From positions 732,501-796,500 of the forward strand of contig JAIUPT010000032.1 of NCBI GenBank assembly GCA_022315425.1: 64,000 nucleotides of DNA, in the 5' to 3' direction. The translations under genes were made by a program, and so were the position numbers. Under the pieces are notes generated by a model. It was not told the DNA's origin. It searched no databases and worked only from the letters and a program-made list of their open reading frames with translations. Positions within the stretch are counted from its first letter, which is position 1. Each line of letters opens with the position of its first letter. Below are positions 24,700-36,114 of this stretch, one piece after another. The DNA is from Pseudevernia furfuracea (lineage: Eukaryota; Ascomycota; Lecanoromycetes; Lecanorales; Parmeliaceae).

Positions 24700-27600
24700 G
24701 GGACTTTGTACATATATAAACAGTGTGTTAAATTAATCTTCTCTATTCGTAGCTGGGTTAAAGCGGAGCTCTCTGCTTTTACTAGGTCTTCATGAAGAGA
24801 TCTTCTATTTGATTATAGATCTCCCCTTTGTGCGAAGCTGCGTTGTTCTTCTGGAATCTCAGTCTGGTATTGAGTTCACACTGCTTTTCAGACTGCTTTC
24901 TACTAGTTTTTAACAAGATCTCTAACTCTTCTTGACATTCTTTCTTCGTCAGATATCTATAAAGAGTTTCAATTTTCGAGTCGAAGCGTTTTTAGAGCTC
25001 ACTCTTCTTTATCTTCTGTTGAGATCTGAAGAACTACTCGTCTTTTATCTCGTTTCTCTCTTAGCTTTCTTCGAATTCTCGCATTTCTTAGCTTCGTAAC
25101 GAGATGACTATCTTTAAGTGCTTAATTTCGAAGTATTACTTGATTCATCGTGATCTGAAGAGGGGGAATCCCTATCTCCGCTTCGATAACTCTCTTATTG
25201 ATGACTTTGTATGTCTCGATTACTCTTCGCAGACATTTATTCTATATAGTCTTTAAAATCTTGACGTGAGATCGCTTGTTATCTCGAAGATCTCGTAATA
25301 TGTGTCACGTTGCTGCTGCGTATGTTATCGCTGATCGTATAATAGAGTTATACACTTGTCTTGCTTTGTTTAATGTGGCGTCTCATGTTGAGACTATAGT
25401 TATTGATAGTGCTCTGCATTGCGATTTCATCTTGATCTTGACTTCTCTAATATGAGATTCTTAACGAAGTTTGTCGTCGATCTGTAGTTCTAACACGCGA
25501 ATACTAGTCTTTAACTTTGTCGTTGTAGAGTCTAGGTCGACGCTAACTCTTATATTGAACTTCTCTGAACTCTTTATCAGATGAATTAACTCGTATTTCT
25601 TTGACGCGAACGTCGCTTTATGAGTTTCTACTCATTGCAGACAGATTTCGTGTACTTTTCTAAAGAGTCTCGCAGTTTGTTTTAGTGCTCTTCTTATATG
25701 TCAGCAGATGAATATCGTCAACGAATTCTTTTACTTGCAGTTTCAACTTGATCTTCGTACATCTCTTAATCAAGAAAGCGTTGAAGAATAGAAAAAGAAT
25801 AGACGACATCGAAGATTTCTATAAGATTCTCGTCTCTGTAGACTTCAGTCTGCTTGTTATTCTTTTTAGAGTGAGAGAGGTTTCTCTGTTAGTAAGAAAG
25901 CTTCTTGTTTAGTTCATAATTAGCTTCGAGATTTTCTTCTGTTTAAGATTGTGAAATAGACGATAATAGAAGACGTTATCGAAAGTCTCTATTATATCTA
26001 GTGAGAGAAGGCTAACAACTTTGTTCTTTTCACAATCCCAGACTGTGTGCACTATATCTACTATCGTTTTCAGAACTATCTTCGTAGATCTCTTTCTTCT
26101 GACTCTTATCTATTCTAACGAAAGAAGGTCATTATCTTCTGCGCAGTCACTAAGTCTGCGCGCAATTATTATCTTTAGTGTCTTTTTTAGTGTACTTAAG
26201 AGTGCTATTAATCTATACGACTTCGATTCGAAGTAGTTCTTCTTCTTCGACTTTCTTAATATAATGATATTAATCTTACGAAACTTCTTAGAATAATAAT
26301 TCACGTCTACGTATATCTGAAATAAGTGTTTAAACTTGGAGAGTAGCTTCTCTGTAACTAGTCTTAGAAAGCGATTTGATAGATCATCTATCTCTGAAGC
26401 TTTGTCTGATTTTGATCTGAAGATAGTCTTACGTATCTCTTTCTTCGTGATTTAACTACTTATTAATAGCGAAGAAGAATAGACTACTTTTAAAATATCG
26501 AAGATATCTATCTGAGAGGGAGAAGGAAAGAAAGTCTTTCTTAGAACATTAACTTTTTCTTTAAACGTAGTGACTAGACTTTTTTCTATTCTTCTCATTG
26601 ACGAGAACTTCGATAGAGACTTAAAATATGTGCTATCGTTTCTCGCTCAGCTGACTATGTCTTAGACCTCTCTAGGTGATTGCGTTATCTCGTGCACTTC
26701 TCTGCGAAAGTGGAGAGTCTTGATCTTGCTTATTATCTTATCTCTCTTTTTGAGTGTCGCTCTTTATATATACTCTGCGTGCTCGTTACGATTAACTCGA
26801 TATCGAAATATCTTAGTCTTCGTTTTCTTTGTTGCTAGACTACACTCTTCGTCTCAGAATAACTTATCTTTTTTTAATGACTTAACTCACGATACTATGT
26901 TCTTTATTATTTTATCAAGTTCTCTATAGAGCAGACTAACATAGTTATCGATCTACTTCGAATTTGTTAGAGGGTTTAATAGAAGTGTCGCGTCTAGTGT
27001 TTAAGCTTCTTTAGCTATCTCTTCTGATTTTGTTATCTTTCAAGCACGACGTCGTTGTTTCGAAACGCTCTTCGTTGTTAGATCGAGCTTCGTGAGTATT
27101 GAGAGATGATTCGAGTTATGTTATAGATTCGATTCTACTTGATAACGAACTATTATCTTCGTTATCTCTAAAGTAGTGAAGACTAGATCGATCGCACTCT
27201 TTTATTCTCGAGATTTTCACGTTATTACTTTCTTTGATAGAGCTAGATCTATTCTTCTCTCTATAGTTACTGCAATTAAATCGTTCGTCTCTTTATAATA
27301 CGAGAATCTGTTAGAGTTATTTTAGCTAGAATAATATAGATTGAAGTTCTCGAGCAAGAGATGCTCTTTAGACTTCTGTAGAAGCTCTAGAATCTGTGAT
27401 AGACTAGAGGGGTTCTCTATCGAGAATAGCGATGGGCTCGAATTATAGATATTGTGAATTAAGAGTCTCTCGATTCGATTCGCTTTCTCTCTCTGTCTGG
27501 GTCGGATTCTTAGCGTACTTATATTCTTTATCACGAACGTCATATTTTAATTCTTCGAATTTAGTCTCTTATTGATATAGAAGCACACTCTCGTATTCTT

Positions 27601-27800
27601 TTTCGAGCGATATATTAAATGAAACTAACTAGTCTCTGAGTTATACGAGAATTCTATATGCGAGTTGAAGCTTGGTTCTTGAATCGCAAGTACGTTAGTA
27701 TCTTGAATCTCTGCGTCTGCTAGCAAGGCAGTTATTGTTCTTAATTCATTTCTTATATTGTATTATAAGATTCTCAACGTCGCGATATTCTTTATAGATT
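24700..27800 (-). pseudogene. LINE ORF2 remnant: endonuclease and reverse transcriptase
   Basis: Reading leftward, the endonuclease begins near 27800. It has LAIQEP (the catalytic Glu region) near 27680-27697 and EHLLLENFNL near 27340-27370, where a D in GDFN has become N. The reverse transcriptase covers about 26350-25300, with YRLIALLSTL near 26190-26220 and the catalytic box F-V-D-D intact at 25714-25725. The region beyond, to about 24700, should hold RNase H or a C-terminal finger but is too decayed to read. Stops are frequent but fewer than in the gypsy copies. Confidence 0.82.
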
Positions 27801-28767
27801 ATCGTTGTCTGATATTTCTATATCTTCTTGATCTGTGATTACTTCTACTTGCTGTGCTGACTGTATAGCGCTTATTATCTCTTTTAACGTTAAGTTATAC
27901 GTTATCTCTCTAGAGACGAAGATCTCGCTGACAGAGCTTCTCTATTGAGAGAGAGATTACGTAATCTTCTCGAGAACACTCGATGCTACGATTGTCTGTT
28001 ATTTTAGCGCTTCAGCGATAATAAAGAATTAAAAGCGTGTCGTTGATCTTTCTACTCTCTGCTTGTCTCTCTATATACTCTAACTTCTTCTCTGAGTCTT
28101 TGACGTCTTTCTTAACTCGATTATCTCTGAGACTATCTTTCTCTTCTTCTTTGAGTCTATTAATATAAATTCGTTATCTCTTTTTAGAGATGTCGAAGGT
28201 GATCTCTTTCTTAACGACTTATACAGTAGGGGCTTAGTCGTTATTCTCTGACGCGTTCTCTGAGCTTCTCTGATTCTTACTGAGTAGGTCTTCTCGTACG
28301 CTGCGTGATCTGTGTCTTCGCAGTCAGCGTAGGTCTTTAACGTCTCTAACGTCTTCTTTTAATAACTACGTGTGTCATAATCTTGACTATATTCTGCGCA
28401 GCGCGTAGGGTTTAAGCACTTTTTAGTTATATATCTCTGTTTCTGACAATTATAACACTGCATAGCTATTATTATCTAATCAAATCTTTTCACTCTCTTC
28501 ATCTCACTTGTCTCGATTAAATGCTTTCTAATAAGGTCGTCAGTTATCTTCGTCGTCGCGACGTATAGCATTAGAGAAAAGTATAACTTTCTCTCTCTCT
28601 TTACTGCCGCGTTAACGTCGTAACATTATCGTGTCTTAATTATCTCGAGTTCTAAATGTAGACTTCGATTCTCTATCTCTATTCTTTTCTTGATAACAGT
28701 CTAATTGTCTATATCGAATTTCGAAACTCTTATTTCGTGAATCATTATTAAGAAGAACTTTCTCACT

Positions 28768-28775
28768 ACTATTAT
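28768..28775. repeat. Target-site duplication of hAT copy 2, left
   Basis: ACTATTAT precedes the left inverted repeat and is repeated exactly at 31620-31627. Confidence 0.95.
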
Positions 28776-31619
28776 CAACGCTCCCGATGATTCAAACCGT
28801 CGGTTCAGCAGACCTGAACCAGTTCAAATTGAAGCTATACACACGGTTGATAGTCGGTTCAGATGTCAAACCGTTCAACCAACAGTTGAACTAATTCAAC
28901 TGATAGTTCATCACTATTCTATATTAATTTCGAGTTCGTCAGCGACTCCCTCCCTCATAGTAATAACAATCGCATATAAATCTTTCTTCGTGAAGATACC
29001 CAATCGAAATCATGATTTCAGACACTTCAATAGCTCAATGATCTCACTCTTGAGGCTATCTCTCGAGTCCGAGATCGTACGTTTGACCCCTGAAAACACG
29101 CGTTCCGCCTTCGAAGACATGACTGATATGAAGTAGATGTCAATGATCATCTTTAAAAGAAGAGAATATCGAGTACGTTGCTTCGATTGTAGTTATTATT
29201 CGAGTGCTGATTTGTTCTTATCTTCTTCACGGAGTATAAAATGATCAACGATATATAAATCAAACTCGTCGAGAGCACTACTGAAGTCCTCCGCCTCATT
29301 ATTCTGATCATCTAGTCACTTAAAATACTAATTATTAGTGAGTTTGTAAGACGTACGAGTTGTTGAGAAAGTGTAGATAGTCAGATCGATAAAAGATCGA
29401 TACGTAGTCTCTTAGAATTTCTTTATGATTGTCTTCATATCGGGTTGTCACTCAGAATTTCAACGTTTGAAGTATTTTCACTTCTTTCGAGAGTTCAGAA
29501 CGATGGCGACGATGTATGCAGGCGCTCTTTCGATCTTGTTTTAGTATTTCAAGAGCTTGATAAGATCGACGTGAAGAGACTCCCTCATGAAGTCGTGATG
29601 AGCGTATTCTTCGATCGTATTCTCGAAATGAGCATATAGAAAGTTCATAGAAGAAAGAACTTCATCTAAAGTCGCCGCACGATCTTTAGTAGCCTTCGTA
29701 GCATCGTAAAAGATCTAAAGAAAGTCGCGAATGTGATCGAGTGTTTTTCACTTCTCAGCACTGAGTAGATCGATAGACAGCTCGAATTTCTCGTTGCTGA
29801 CGACTATAATGACTATCTTAATCTTTTTGATGACCCAGTCAAGCATCTCGTATCAGGAATTTCATCTAGTGCTGTTGTCACGATGTGGCATGTAGTTCTG
29901 AACGATCCGATCTTTGAAGAATTGAATGCGTTGAGAGCTTCTCATAATCTATACAATGATATTATATAGTTTGTCGAGAGGTTCTAGCTTTCGTTACTAT
30001 CTCAACTGAGCATTAGAAGAAGAGTCGACGAGATTCTTCGAAAATTCATAGTTATCGACCTTTTTTTTAAAGAGAAAGGTCTGAACAGCGAGATTAAGTA
30101 CGTGCTCATTGTATCTAAGACGTCGTTACTGAGCATCATAGAAGACTCCTTCCTTATTTAAAGCAGTAGCAATAATAACAATAAGTTGATCGTTGAAACT
30201 AGCATTGTTCATAATCATGTAACTCAACTTGTTACGAATCCCGAAATCCTCGAGCACAACGAGAACATATGTCGTCTGATTTAGCTTTAAGTGATCCTCT
30301 TCGAGCTTCTTGAGTTCGAGAGTCACAGCGTGCAATTTAGAGTCTTCTCCAGTGAAATGCGCGATCACTACTAACAGTTCAAGATGATTAGAAGACGTTC
30401 ACATATCGCATATGATATGAATATCTGATATGACTGTTGCTAGCATGTGACGTAGTCTTTCCTTTTCTTCAGCAAATAGATCTTCAACATGAATCTTTAT
30501 AGTCGAGTCAGAGTCAGAAAGCATTCGATTGGTCACGAGGTTGACGTATTCTAAGAAGGCTCGGAAGTTCTTATTTCTGACTTGATTGAAGGCGATATCA
30601 CAATCAATCGTTCATTGTAGATAGAGGTATTCCAGAGTGTTCTTATTCAGGTCGATTCTCATTATTTTCTTTCTTCTTTCCTCCTCTGCTTAACGATTGA
30701 TCTCAGCCTCACGTAAAATCGCTACATCTACTGATGTTTCATCTCGTATTCTTTTTTCAACGACGCTACTGACTGTGAGGTCGATCGAGTGTACTTCTTT
30801 TAGATGACGAGACATTGTCTCGATATCATCAGTGATTTTGTAGCGCTTGATGCAGCGATTGCAAATCATATCGCCGTCTTGAATTCGAATATGTGCATAA
30901 ACGTGTGAGGATTTTGATCTTGATCTCTTGAAGGCTGAGAAGGATCTCGATGCTTGAGATTGATTGTCGAATGTTTCTGATCTATCTTGCGAAGCGAAGT
31001 CTTCAGATGCTTCAAATGATTTCTCTGACTCTTGAGATCTTTCTGAGACTTCAATAGACACCTCAGCTAGTGCTCTATGATCATCCGAGACCTCTTGAGT
31101 CGCTATCTTAGGCGTACGTTTCTTTTGAGAGACTTGATTGGCTGAGATCACGGGTCTTCGAGTAGAGATGTTGCGCGTGTGCTTGACGGGCCTAGTGGAG
31201 GTCACGAACCCAGCGGCGATATTGAATGGGTTTCTAGAGATAGGAGGAGGATCTGATAGATCAGAGTCATCGTTACTGTGAGTCATATTGATGGTTGTTG
31301 AAGAATAATTTGAATATTGAGTGATTGGATTTGTGAGAGGTGATTAGATCTCTGATCGCTACTAAAAATACGCCTGCGTGATCAGATATTCACACTTTTT
31401 TCTCTGATCGCTACTAGAAATACGCCTGCGTGATCAAATATTCGCAACAACAAATTCTATATATCTGAACCAGTCGACTATCAGTCCAACTGTTAGTCCA
31501 CCAAATCTGAACCAGTCGACCAACTACCTAGTCAAAGTATGAACTGGTTCAAACTATTAGTACCCGAACCAGTCCAGACTGTTAGTTGGTAGTTGATTGG
31601 TCGACCATCGGGAGCGTTG
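28776..31619 (-). mobile_element. hAT DNA transposon, copy 2 (2,844 bp, complete ends)
   Basis: It has the same length and structure as the element at 1149-3992. The left inverted repeat has one G-to-A change (GATGAT for GATGGT); the right is intact. The differences from copy 1 that I checked are all C/T or G/A, and each copy is mutated at sites the other retains. The 8-bp duplications are intact. The two 45-bp subterminal units with a 52-bp period are present near 31350-31440. It lies in ORF1 of the LINE. Confidence 0.95.
28930..31286 (-). pseudogene. hAT transposase, copy 2, RIP-inactivated
   Basis: The gene starts at 31286 and stays open for 198 codons, longer than in copy 1. This shows the Ser/Lys-rich N-terminus joined in frame to the BED-type zinc finger (C-x2-C and H-x4-H, near 30795-30875). 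The central domain is readable at 30126-30368 and the C-terminal dimerisation segment near 28960-29120. A stop near 30690 ends the N-terminal open frame, where copy 1 reads on. The two copies are damaged at different sites. Confidence 0.85.
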
Positions 31620-31627
31620 ACTATTAT
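31620..31627. repeat. Target-site duplication of hAT copy 2, right
   Basis: An exact repeat of ACTATTAT, found also at 28768-28775. Confidence 0.95.
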
Positions 31628-32448
31628 CGAGTTATATATCTTTAACACTTATCTCGTGTCTTTCTCGAGAGTCTCTCTGATCTCTTACGTAGTCGTCTAT
31701 AGTAATAGATCTTCGCTTCGAAGTCTATTTATTATAACGATCTACTCTAACGAGATATGCTTCTATTTATTCTTAAAGGCGACGAGAATTCTCTCGCTCT
31801 TCATCTTCTTTATTGTTACTCTTTTCTTCTTTTTATGTATAATTATTAAGATCTAACGCTTCTTTCTCGTGTTCTCGATCTCGAACGATATTAGACGTGA
31901 AGCTGACTTCGTTACTTCGTTTGCTGCTAATTCGAACGAATTTCTCTATATTTAGCTTTCTACTGAAAATCTATTTCGCGTGAGAGTACTTTTTTAGCTA
32001 TCGTAGCTCTCTCGTGAGCCTTGTTTTTTACTCTTTCTCTGACGTTCTTCGTTAGCTTTTTATATATATGCTTTGATCTGATCTATGCTTTTCTGAAGCA
32101 CCTTTCAAGTTGACGCGTTTAGATTCTCGTACGACGTGTTTTCTATGGTCTCTAGGGTCGTAATAGTCGCAGTTGTCTGTTTCTTCGCGTTTTCCACGTG
32201 TAGACTTACTCTTCGTTCGTTGCTATTTGTTAGTGACGACGATATTCTTCTCGTCACGTCTCCGTGTCCCCCTCCTTCTCCGCCTCCGCGTCGACGACGC
32301 TCCCCTCTCTTATCGGTAGCATAGTCTGCTGTTATTGCCCCAGTTGTCTCCTCCTTGCGTTTCTTAAACGCTTCGCTACCTGTCATTTTTCGACTTATCT
32401 CGTTCATCTCCTCTTCAAGTTCTATAGACGACTTAGCTAGAAGACTTC

Positions 32449-32460
32449 AAATATTCGACT
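32449..32460. repeat. LINE target-site duplication, right
   Basis: AAATATTCGACT, identical to 24209-24220; Copia-A sequence resumes directly after it. Confidence 0.85.
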
Positions 32461-32984
32461 TATTAACATGATTCGTTAGTAACGCAAAGGTCGCGAATGT
32501 CTTCGAGAGAGGGTTAGATAATAGATCTCGCAGATTCGAAATCGTAGTGTCGAGATGATCAAGAAGTATTCTTTGAATCGCACTTAGCTCGAGATCTTCG
32601 CGAATCATTTCGACGACAGTGAGAGAACGAGTTATTTCTTCGATAGTTAATAATGCAGTAATTGATCGAGAAATCCGCGCGAACGCGATCGATAATACGA
32701 CTCGTACGAGGAACGAGGGCTTTGATGTAGACGTCTATCTTTTAGCTAATCATAAGAAATTTGATCTTGATCTGTTTATTGCAGATGCAGATGCAGTCGT
32801 TGAGAACTTTATAATAAAGACAATATCTTTCAAAATGTTAATAATACGCTGTTCATCAAGTGTCTTCTCTACAGCGAATACTAATATATAAAGACGTTGT
32901 CGCTTGATCGAGAACTTATAAGCGTTCGTCTTTTCTTCGAAATTTTCAAGAATATGAGAATACAATAACTAAGAGATCTTCGTG

Positions 32985-33375
32985 ACTGCGCATGGCTGTA
33001 ATGGCTGCATAACGACATGGCTGCAGTGACTGAGATGTCTTTATGTCTTCATGGTTACATGGCTACATGGCTGCAATGGCTGCAATGACTGCATGGCGAC
33101 ATGGCGACATGGCGACATGGTGACATGGCGACATGGCTGCATGGCTGCAGTGACTGAGATGTCTTCATGTCTTCATGGCTGCAGTGGCTGCATTGGCTGT
33201 CATGGCTGCAGTGGCTGTCATGGCTGCAGTGGCTGTCATGGCTGCAGTGGCTGTCATTGCTGCAGTGGCTGTCATGGCTACGGCTACAATGACTGCAATG
33301 ACTGCATGGCGACATGACTGCAGTGACTGCAATGACTGTAATGACTGTAATGATTATATAGCTGTATGACTGCTG
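32985..33375. repeat. Minisatellite of ATGGCTGCA-type units
   Basis: Short GC-richer units abut without spacers. Five units of an 18-bp repeat (TGGCTGTCATGGCTGCAG) run at about 33194-33283. A 9-bp unit (ATGGCGACA and variants) fills about 33090-33145. Irregular TGGCTGCA and TGACTGCA units surround them. Because periods are multiples of three, open frames appear on both strands (33051-33317, 33055-33426, 33175-33369), but their low-complexity Cys/Gly/His or Ala/Val/Met products look like artefacts. The array ends the inverted Copia-A on its left. Confidence 0.9.
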
Positions 33376-33379
33376 TGAC

Positions 33380-34560
33380 TGCTGTGAATAATTGCGAGGC
33401 TTAGAAATTTTTTTCAAGTATAGCACCTTTCTAAATAACGAAGAAAACTTTGAATTAATATAATCGTTATATAATCGTTACGCAACTATTTATAAGAATT
33501 TTATTATATATAACGAGAATATAACTAATCAACGACGAGGGTAAAACTATTATATTTCGATTATATAACTATATATCGTTATGAGATTATCATATACTAG
33601 TTCTATGATGATATTAGAACTTCGCGAAGGGCTTAAACAGTATTATAACTATTAATAGTCGACGTTATTATTAAAGAAAGTTATAATGTTATCGTAGATT
33701 GTTAATTTTATAGATGTCTCTAATATAACTAAGCGACGTAAAGAGCTTAATAAAGTAAGATTAAATGTCTCACGTCGTCTTGATAATAATAAGTTTAAGA
33801 ACGATGAATTAAACGATATAACATCGATTAACGAAGACTTTAATAACTTAATAAATTATTTAATAAGATCTTTGAATTGCTTGATAATCTTACGAAGAGA
33901 AGACTTATTAATGATTTAATTTAACGATTAGAATATAGAGATCTCAAGACTTAAAGAATTGAATCTAACTCTTATTCGACTATTTTATAATATTAACGAC
34001 GTCGACGTCGACGAGAGTCTTAATAGCTCGAGAGATCTAAACGTATAAGTGTTAATATAACGAATTATATCTTTTATGAAAGACTTTAGTAGCTCGAGAT
34101 GAGAATAAGTTATATTACTGAAGTCGTCGAGTGCTCTTCGAGACAGATAAATCTAAACGTCGTCGATAGCAATAACGTAGTTTATTAGCTTAAAGACTTT
34201 GTTAAGATAATAATGCTGAGAGAAGTAAACAATTGATAATAAAGACGTTAACGAAAGACTTTAATAGATGACTGCTCGATATAGTAAAGAATAAGCTATC
34301 TTATTATAAGATATAATATTAATAACGAAGAAGCTTCTAGATTATTCGATAGTCAATTAACATCGAATAATGATATTGTTATCATATTATAACAGTAACA
34401 TAATTATATTAATAATTAATAAAGAAGATAAATCTTCTCTATCTAAATTCTATATATTTAAATATATAAGTTAAGACTCTTATTTAGATATCTTTTAATA
34501 GATGTCAATTACTAGCAAAGACAAGTACCTCGTTAAGATAAGCAGCTTATCGATCTAAAC
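33380..34560. other. AT-rich decayed sequence, unassigned
   Basis: No open frame or clear domain is found. A short forward reading near 33600-33720 could be a gag zinc knuckle in which Cys codons have become Tyr (Y-Y-N-Y). Because a gypsy integrase piece follows at 34570, this may be its gag or linker region, but the link is not shown. Confidence 0.35.
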
Positions 34561-34569
34561 ACCTAATCT

Positions 34570-35080
34570 AAGCATCTGCGAAAGACTTTCGTGACAATAA
34601 TATTATTACTTTTATTATACTTAGATTTTTTTAATTGCTTATAACTTAACTTCTCGCTCTATTTTTCTAATAAAAGATATATTATTTATCGTTTTAGTCT
34701 AGTATTCGCTACAAACAAATTTTCTTATAAGATTATCTTGATTTTTAAAAAGTCTACTTTTATTATTAAGAATTAAGCGAATTATTTACTTTAACGACTT
34801 CGTAAGATTAATTAAGATTTATTAAAGTAGATTACTTTTAATCGCGATCGAAAGTTTCTTAACGAATTATAAAAAGTCTTATTTATTAAGCTAAGAATAA
34901 AGCTCTTATACTCGATAACTTATTATTCTTAGACGAACGAATTCAACGAGCGTATTAATTAAACGATCGAGGTTGTTATCTTATTAACTCGTCTTATCTT
35001 AGTTATTTAGCGCTAGCTTCACTTTAGTTACTCGACGCTTAGAGTAGAAGCTTTCGAGAGAAGAAGAGTAGTTGAAATTC
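34570..35080 (+). pseudogene. Gypsy integrase core fragment
   Basis: The forward reading holds N-R-D-R-K-F-L-N-E-L near 34840-34870 (first Asp of the usual D-R-D now Asn). Then come L-L-Y-S-I-T-Y-Y and a following N-E-R-I-N segment near 34900-34970, which is the DDE integrase core of gypsy elements. Stops replace Trp and Gln. The piece ends at the edge of the gene island. Confidence 0.7.
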
Positions 35081-35082
35081 GG

Positions 35083-35214
35083 GATGACTAAGCGCCAAGG
35101 CTTGGTGTGACTTGGCCTCACGTGATGACGCTAGTGCATGTATCTTAGTCGCTCTTACCTTCATAGAACTTCATAGACGATACAACTACTATGCGTTCTA
35201 CCTCATATTTTGAT
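35083..35214 (+). repeat. Solo LTR related to Copia-A
   Basis: About 130 bp begin TGAAATTCGGG and hold CACGTGATG, a segment like CTTAGTCGCTCTTACC, and CTATGCGTTCTACCTC. These align in order with the Copia-A LTR from its CACGTG to its CACCTATT end. No element adjoins it. It differs enough from Copia-A to be a sister family, and it marks the border between mutated and normal DNA. Confidence 0.65.
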
Positions 35215-36114
35215 AACGGCTGTGGCCGAGCTGATTTATCTGTGCTTCCGGAGTGCCTCATACCGGGCCTCGGTAGAGTACCGTTTTTACGGCCTTAGTA
35301 AGATGAGTCATGGCCATCTCCGGTGGCTTGCATTGCGCGTTTCATACTCTGTACATCAGATGAAACAATCCTGAATGAAGCCTTCCGTCTGCGCTGAACC
35401 CTCTGCCTTCTTTTCCCACCATGCTTTACTCGTCCAAAGGGTGGGAATCTACCAGCAAGAAAGATCCAAACGAATCATCCAAAATCAAAAAGTCGAATCA
35501 TCATCCAGGAACACTTCAGGTCACTACGATTGCCAGGTGGGTTTATGCTGCCACCATTGCCGAACAGCCCAGGATGAGAAGGCTGAAGATGTGGGAGGAG
35601 TATCTCTTCGGAGATTGAGACGCTGCAGTATGCGCCTGTCCAACCACCTATGATGGAGCGGTTCCCGAGTTGACGCGCATGCCAAATATCTCTGCTTCGT
35701 TCGCTCTTATTCATATCGTTCCACGCGAAGGCTGCAGTACATCTCTTTTTCTTGGGGGCTGGCTTTGTGGCACAGTTGCATATTGAATTGTTTCAGATCG
35801 AGTTACATCGAAGGCTACATGAGTTCACCAGGCAGTCAAGGTGAGAACCTTGAGCGGAGGGAGGTCCTTTGGATCTGGCGTATCTCCGCATGGTAAGCAG
35901 ATTCGGACCTCCTAAATTCCCTCATGTCACATCGCCACTATTTGACTCGGGCTTGTCCGTCTTCCATCGAGGAATCTTCGTGGGCGATACCTTCTTTTTT
36001 TTACCATTCAGCGAGAAACTCTTTTGCCAAAAAATTCAAAGCAGTTCATCCTAACAGCTCATTCTATATCTTTCGAGATCTTAAAGGTCGTTAAGTACTC
36101 GGTCACTGAAGGCG
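35215..36114. other. Intergenic region upstream of the secreted-protein gene
   Basis: The base composition is balanced and there are no signs of RIP. Short overlapping open frames occur (79 codons or fewer on minus, 92 or fewer on plus), with no recognisable product. The most orderly is 35421-35618 (65 codons, basic), which I do not claim as a gene. The promoter of the 36115 gene must lie here, but no element could be fixed. Confidence 0.5.

Larger units (their letters stand above)
28200..32407 (-). pseudogene. LINE ORF1 (gag-like) remnant, split by a hAT element
   Basis: The N-terminal part lies at 32407-31628 and the rest at 28775 to about 28200. A CCHC knuckle is readable near 28400-28470 as C-Y-N-C, then Y where the His should be, then K-K-C; the His codon has mutated. 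ORF1 proteins bind the LINE RNA. The first 100 codons (32407-32105) are open and unusually GC-rich, with Arg/Gly-rich coding. Confidence 0.65.
24221..32448 (-). mobile_element. Tad-like LINE, about 5.4 kb, with a nested hAT element
   Basis: A run of 20 T at 24221-24240 is the poly(A) tail of a minus-strand element. A 12-bp target duplication flanks it on both sides. ORF2 encodes an AP-type endonuclease followed by reverse transcriptase, and ORF1 has a CCHC knuckle, as in the Tad1 group of fungal LINEs. The second hAT copy (28776-31619) is inserted in ORF1. Without it and its 8-bp duplication the LINE is about 5.4 kb. Its 5' end, near 32448, keeps some GC-rich sequence. Confidence 0.88.
21806..32945 (-). 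mobile_element. Copia-A, inverted, long form, 3' half, split by a LINE
   Basis: From the inverted LTR at 21806 the element reads leftward through the long 3' untranslated part, RNase H (about 22690-23350) and reverse transcriptase (about 23400-24200). It is interrupted at 24220, resumes at 32461, and continues through the region between integrase and reverse transcriptase to about 32945, where it ends at a minisatellite. Without the LINE it measures about 2.9 kb. gag, protease, the integrase core and the 5' LTR are missing. The frame is broken, and the catalytic box again reads Y-V-N-D (23613-23624, minus strand). Confidence 0.88.

Noticed and set aside
33051..33426. Open frames of 88-123 codons on both strands in the minisatellite
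   Set aside because: They result from repeat periods divisible by three; composition is low-complexity and the two strands overlap fully.
35375..35714. Small overlapping open frames upstream of the gene island gene
   Set aside because: They overlap on both strands, no family is recognised, and there is no intron or context support.
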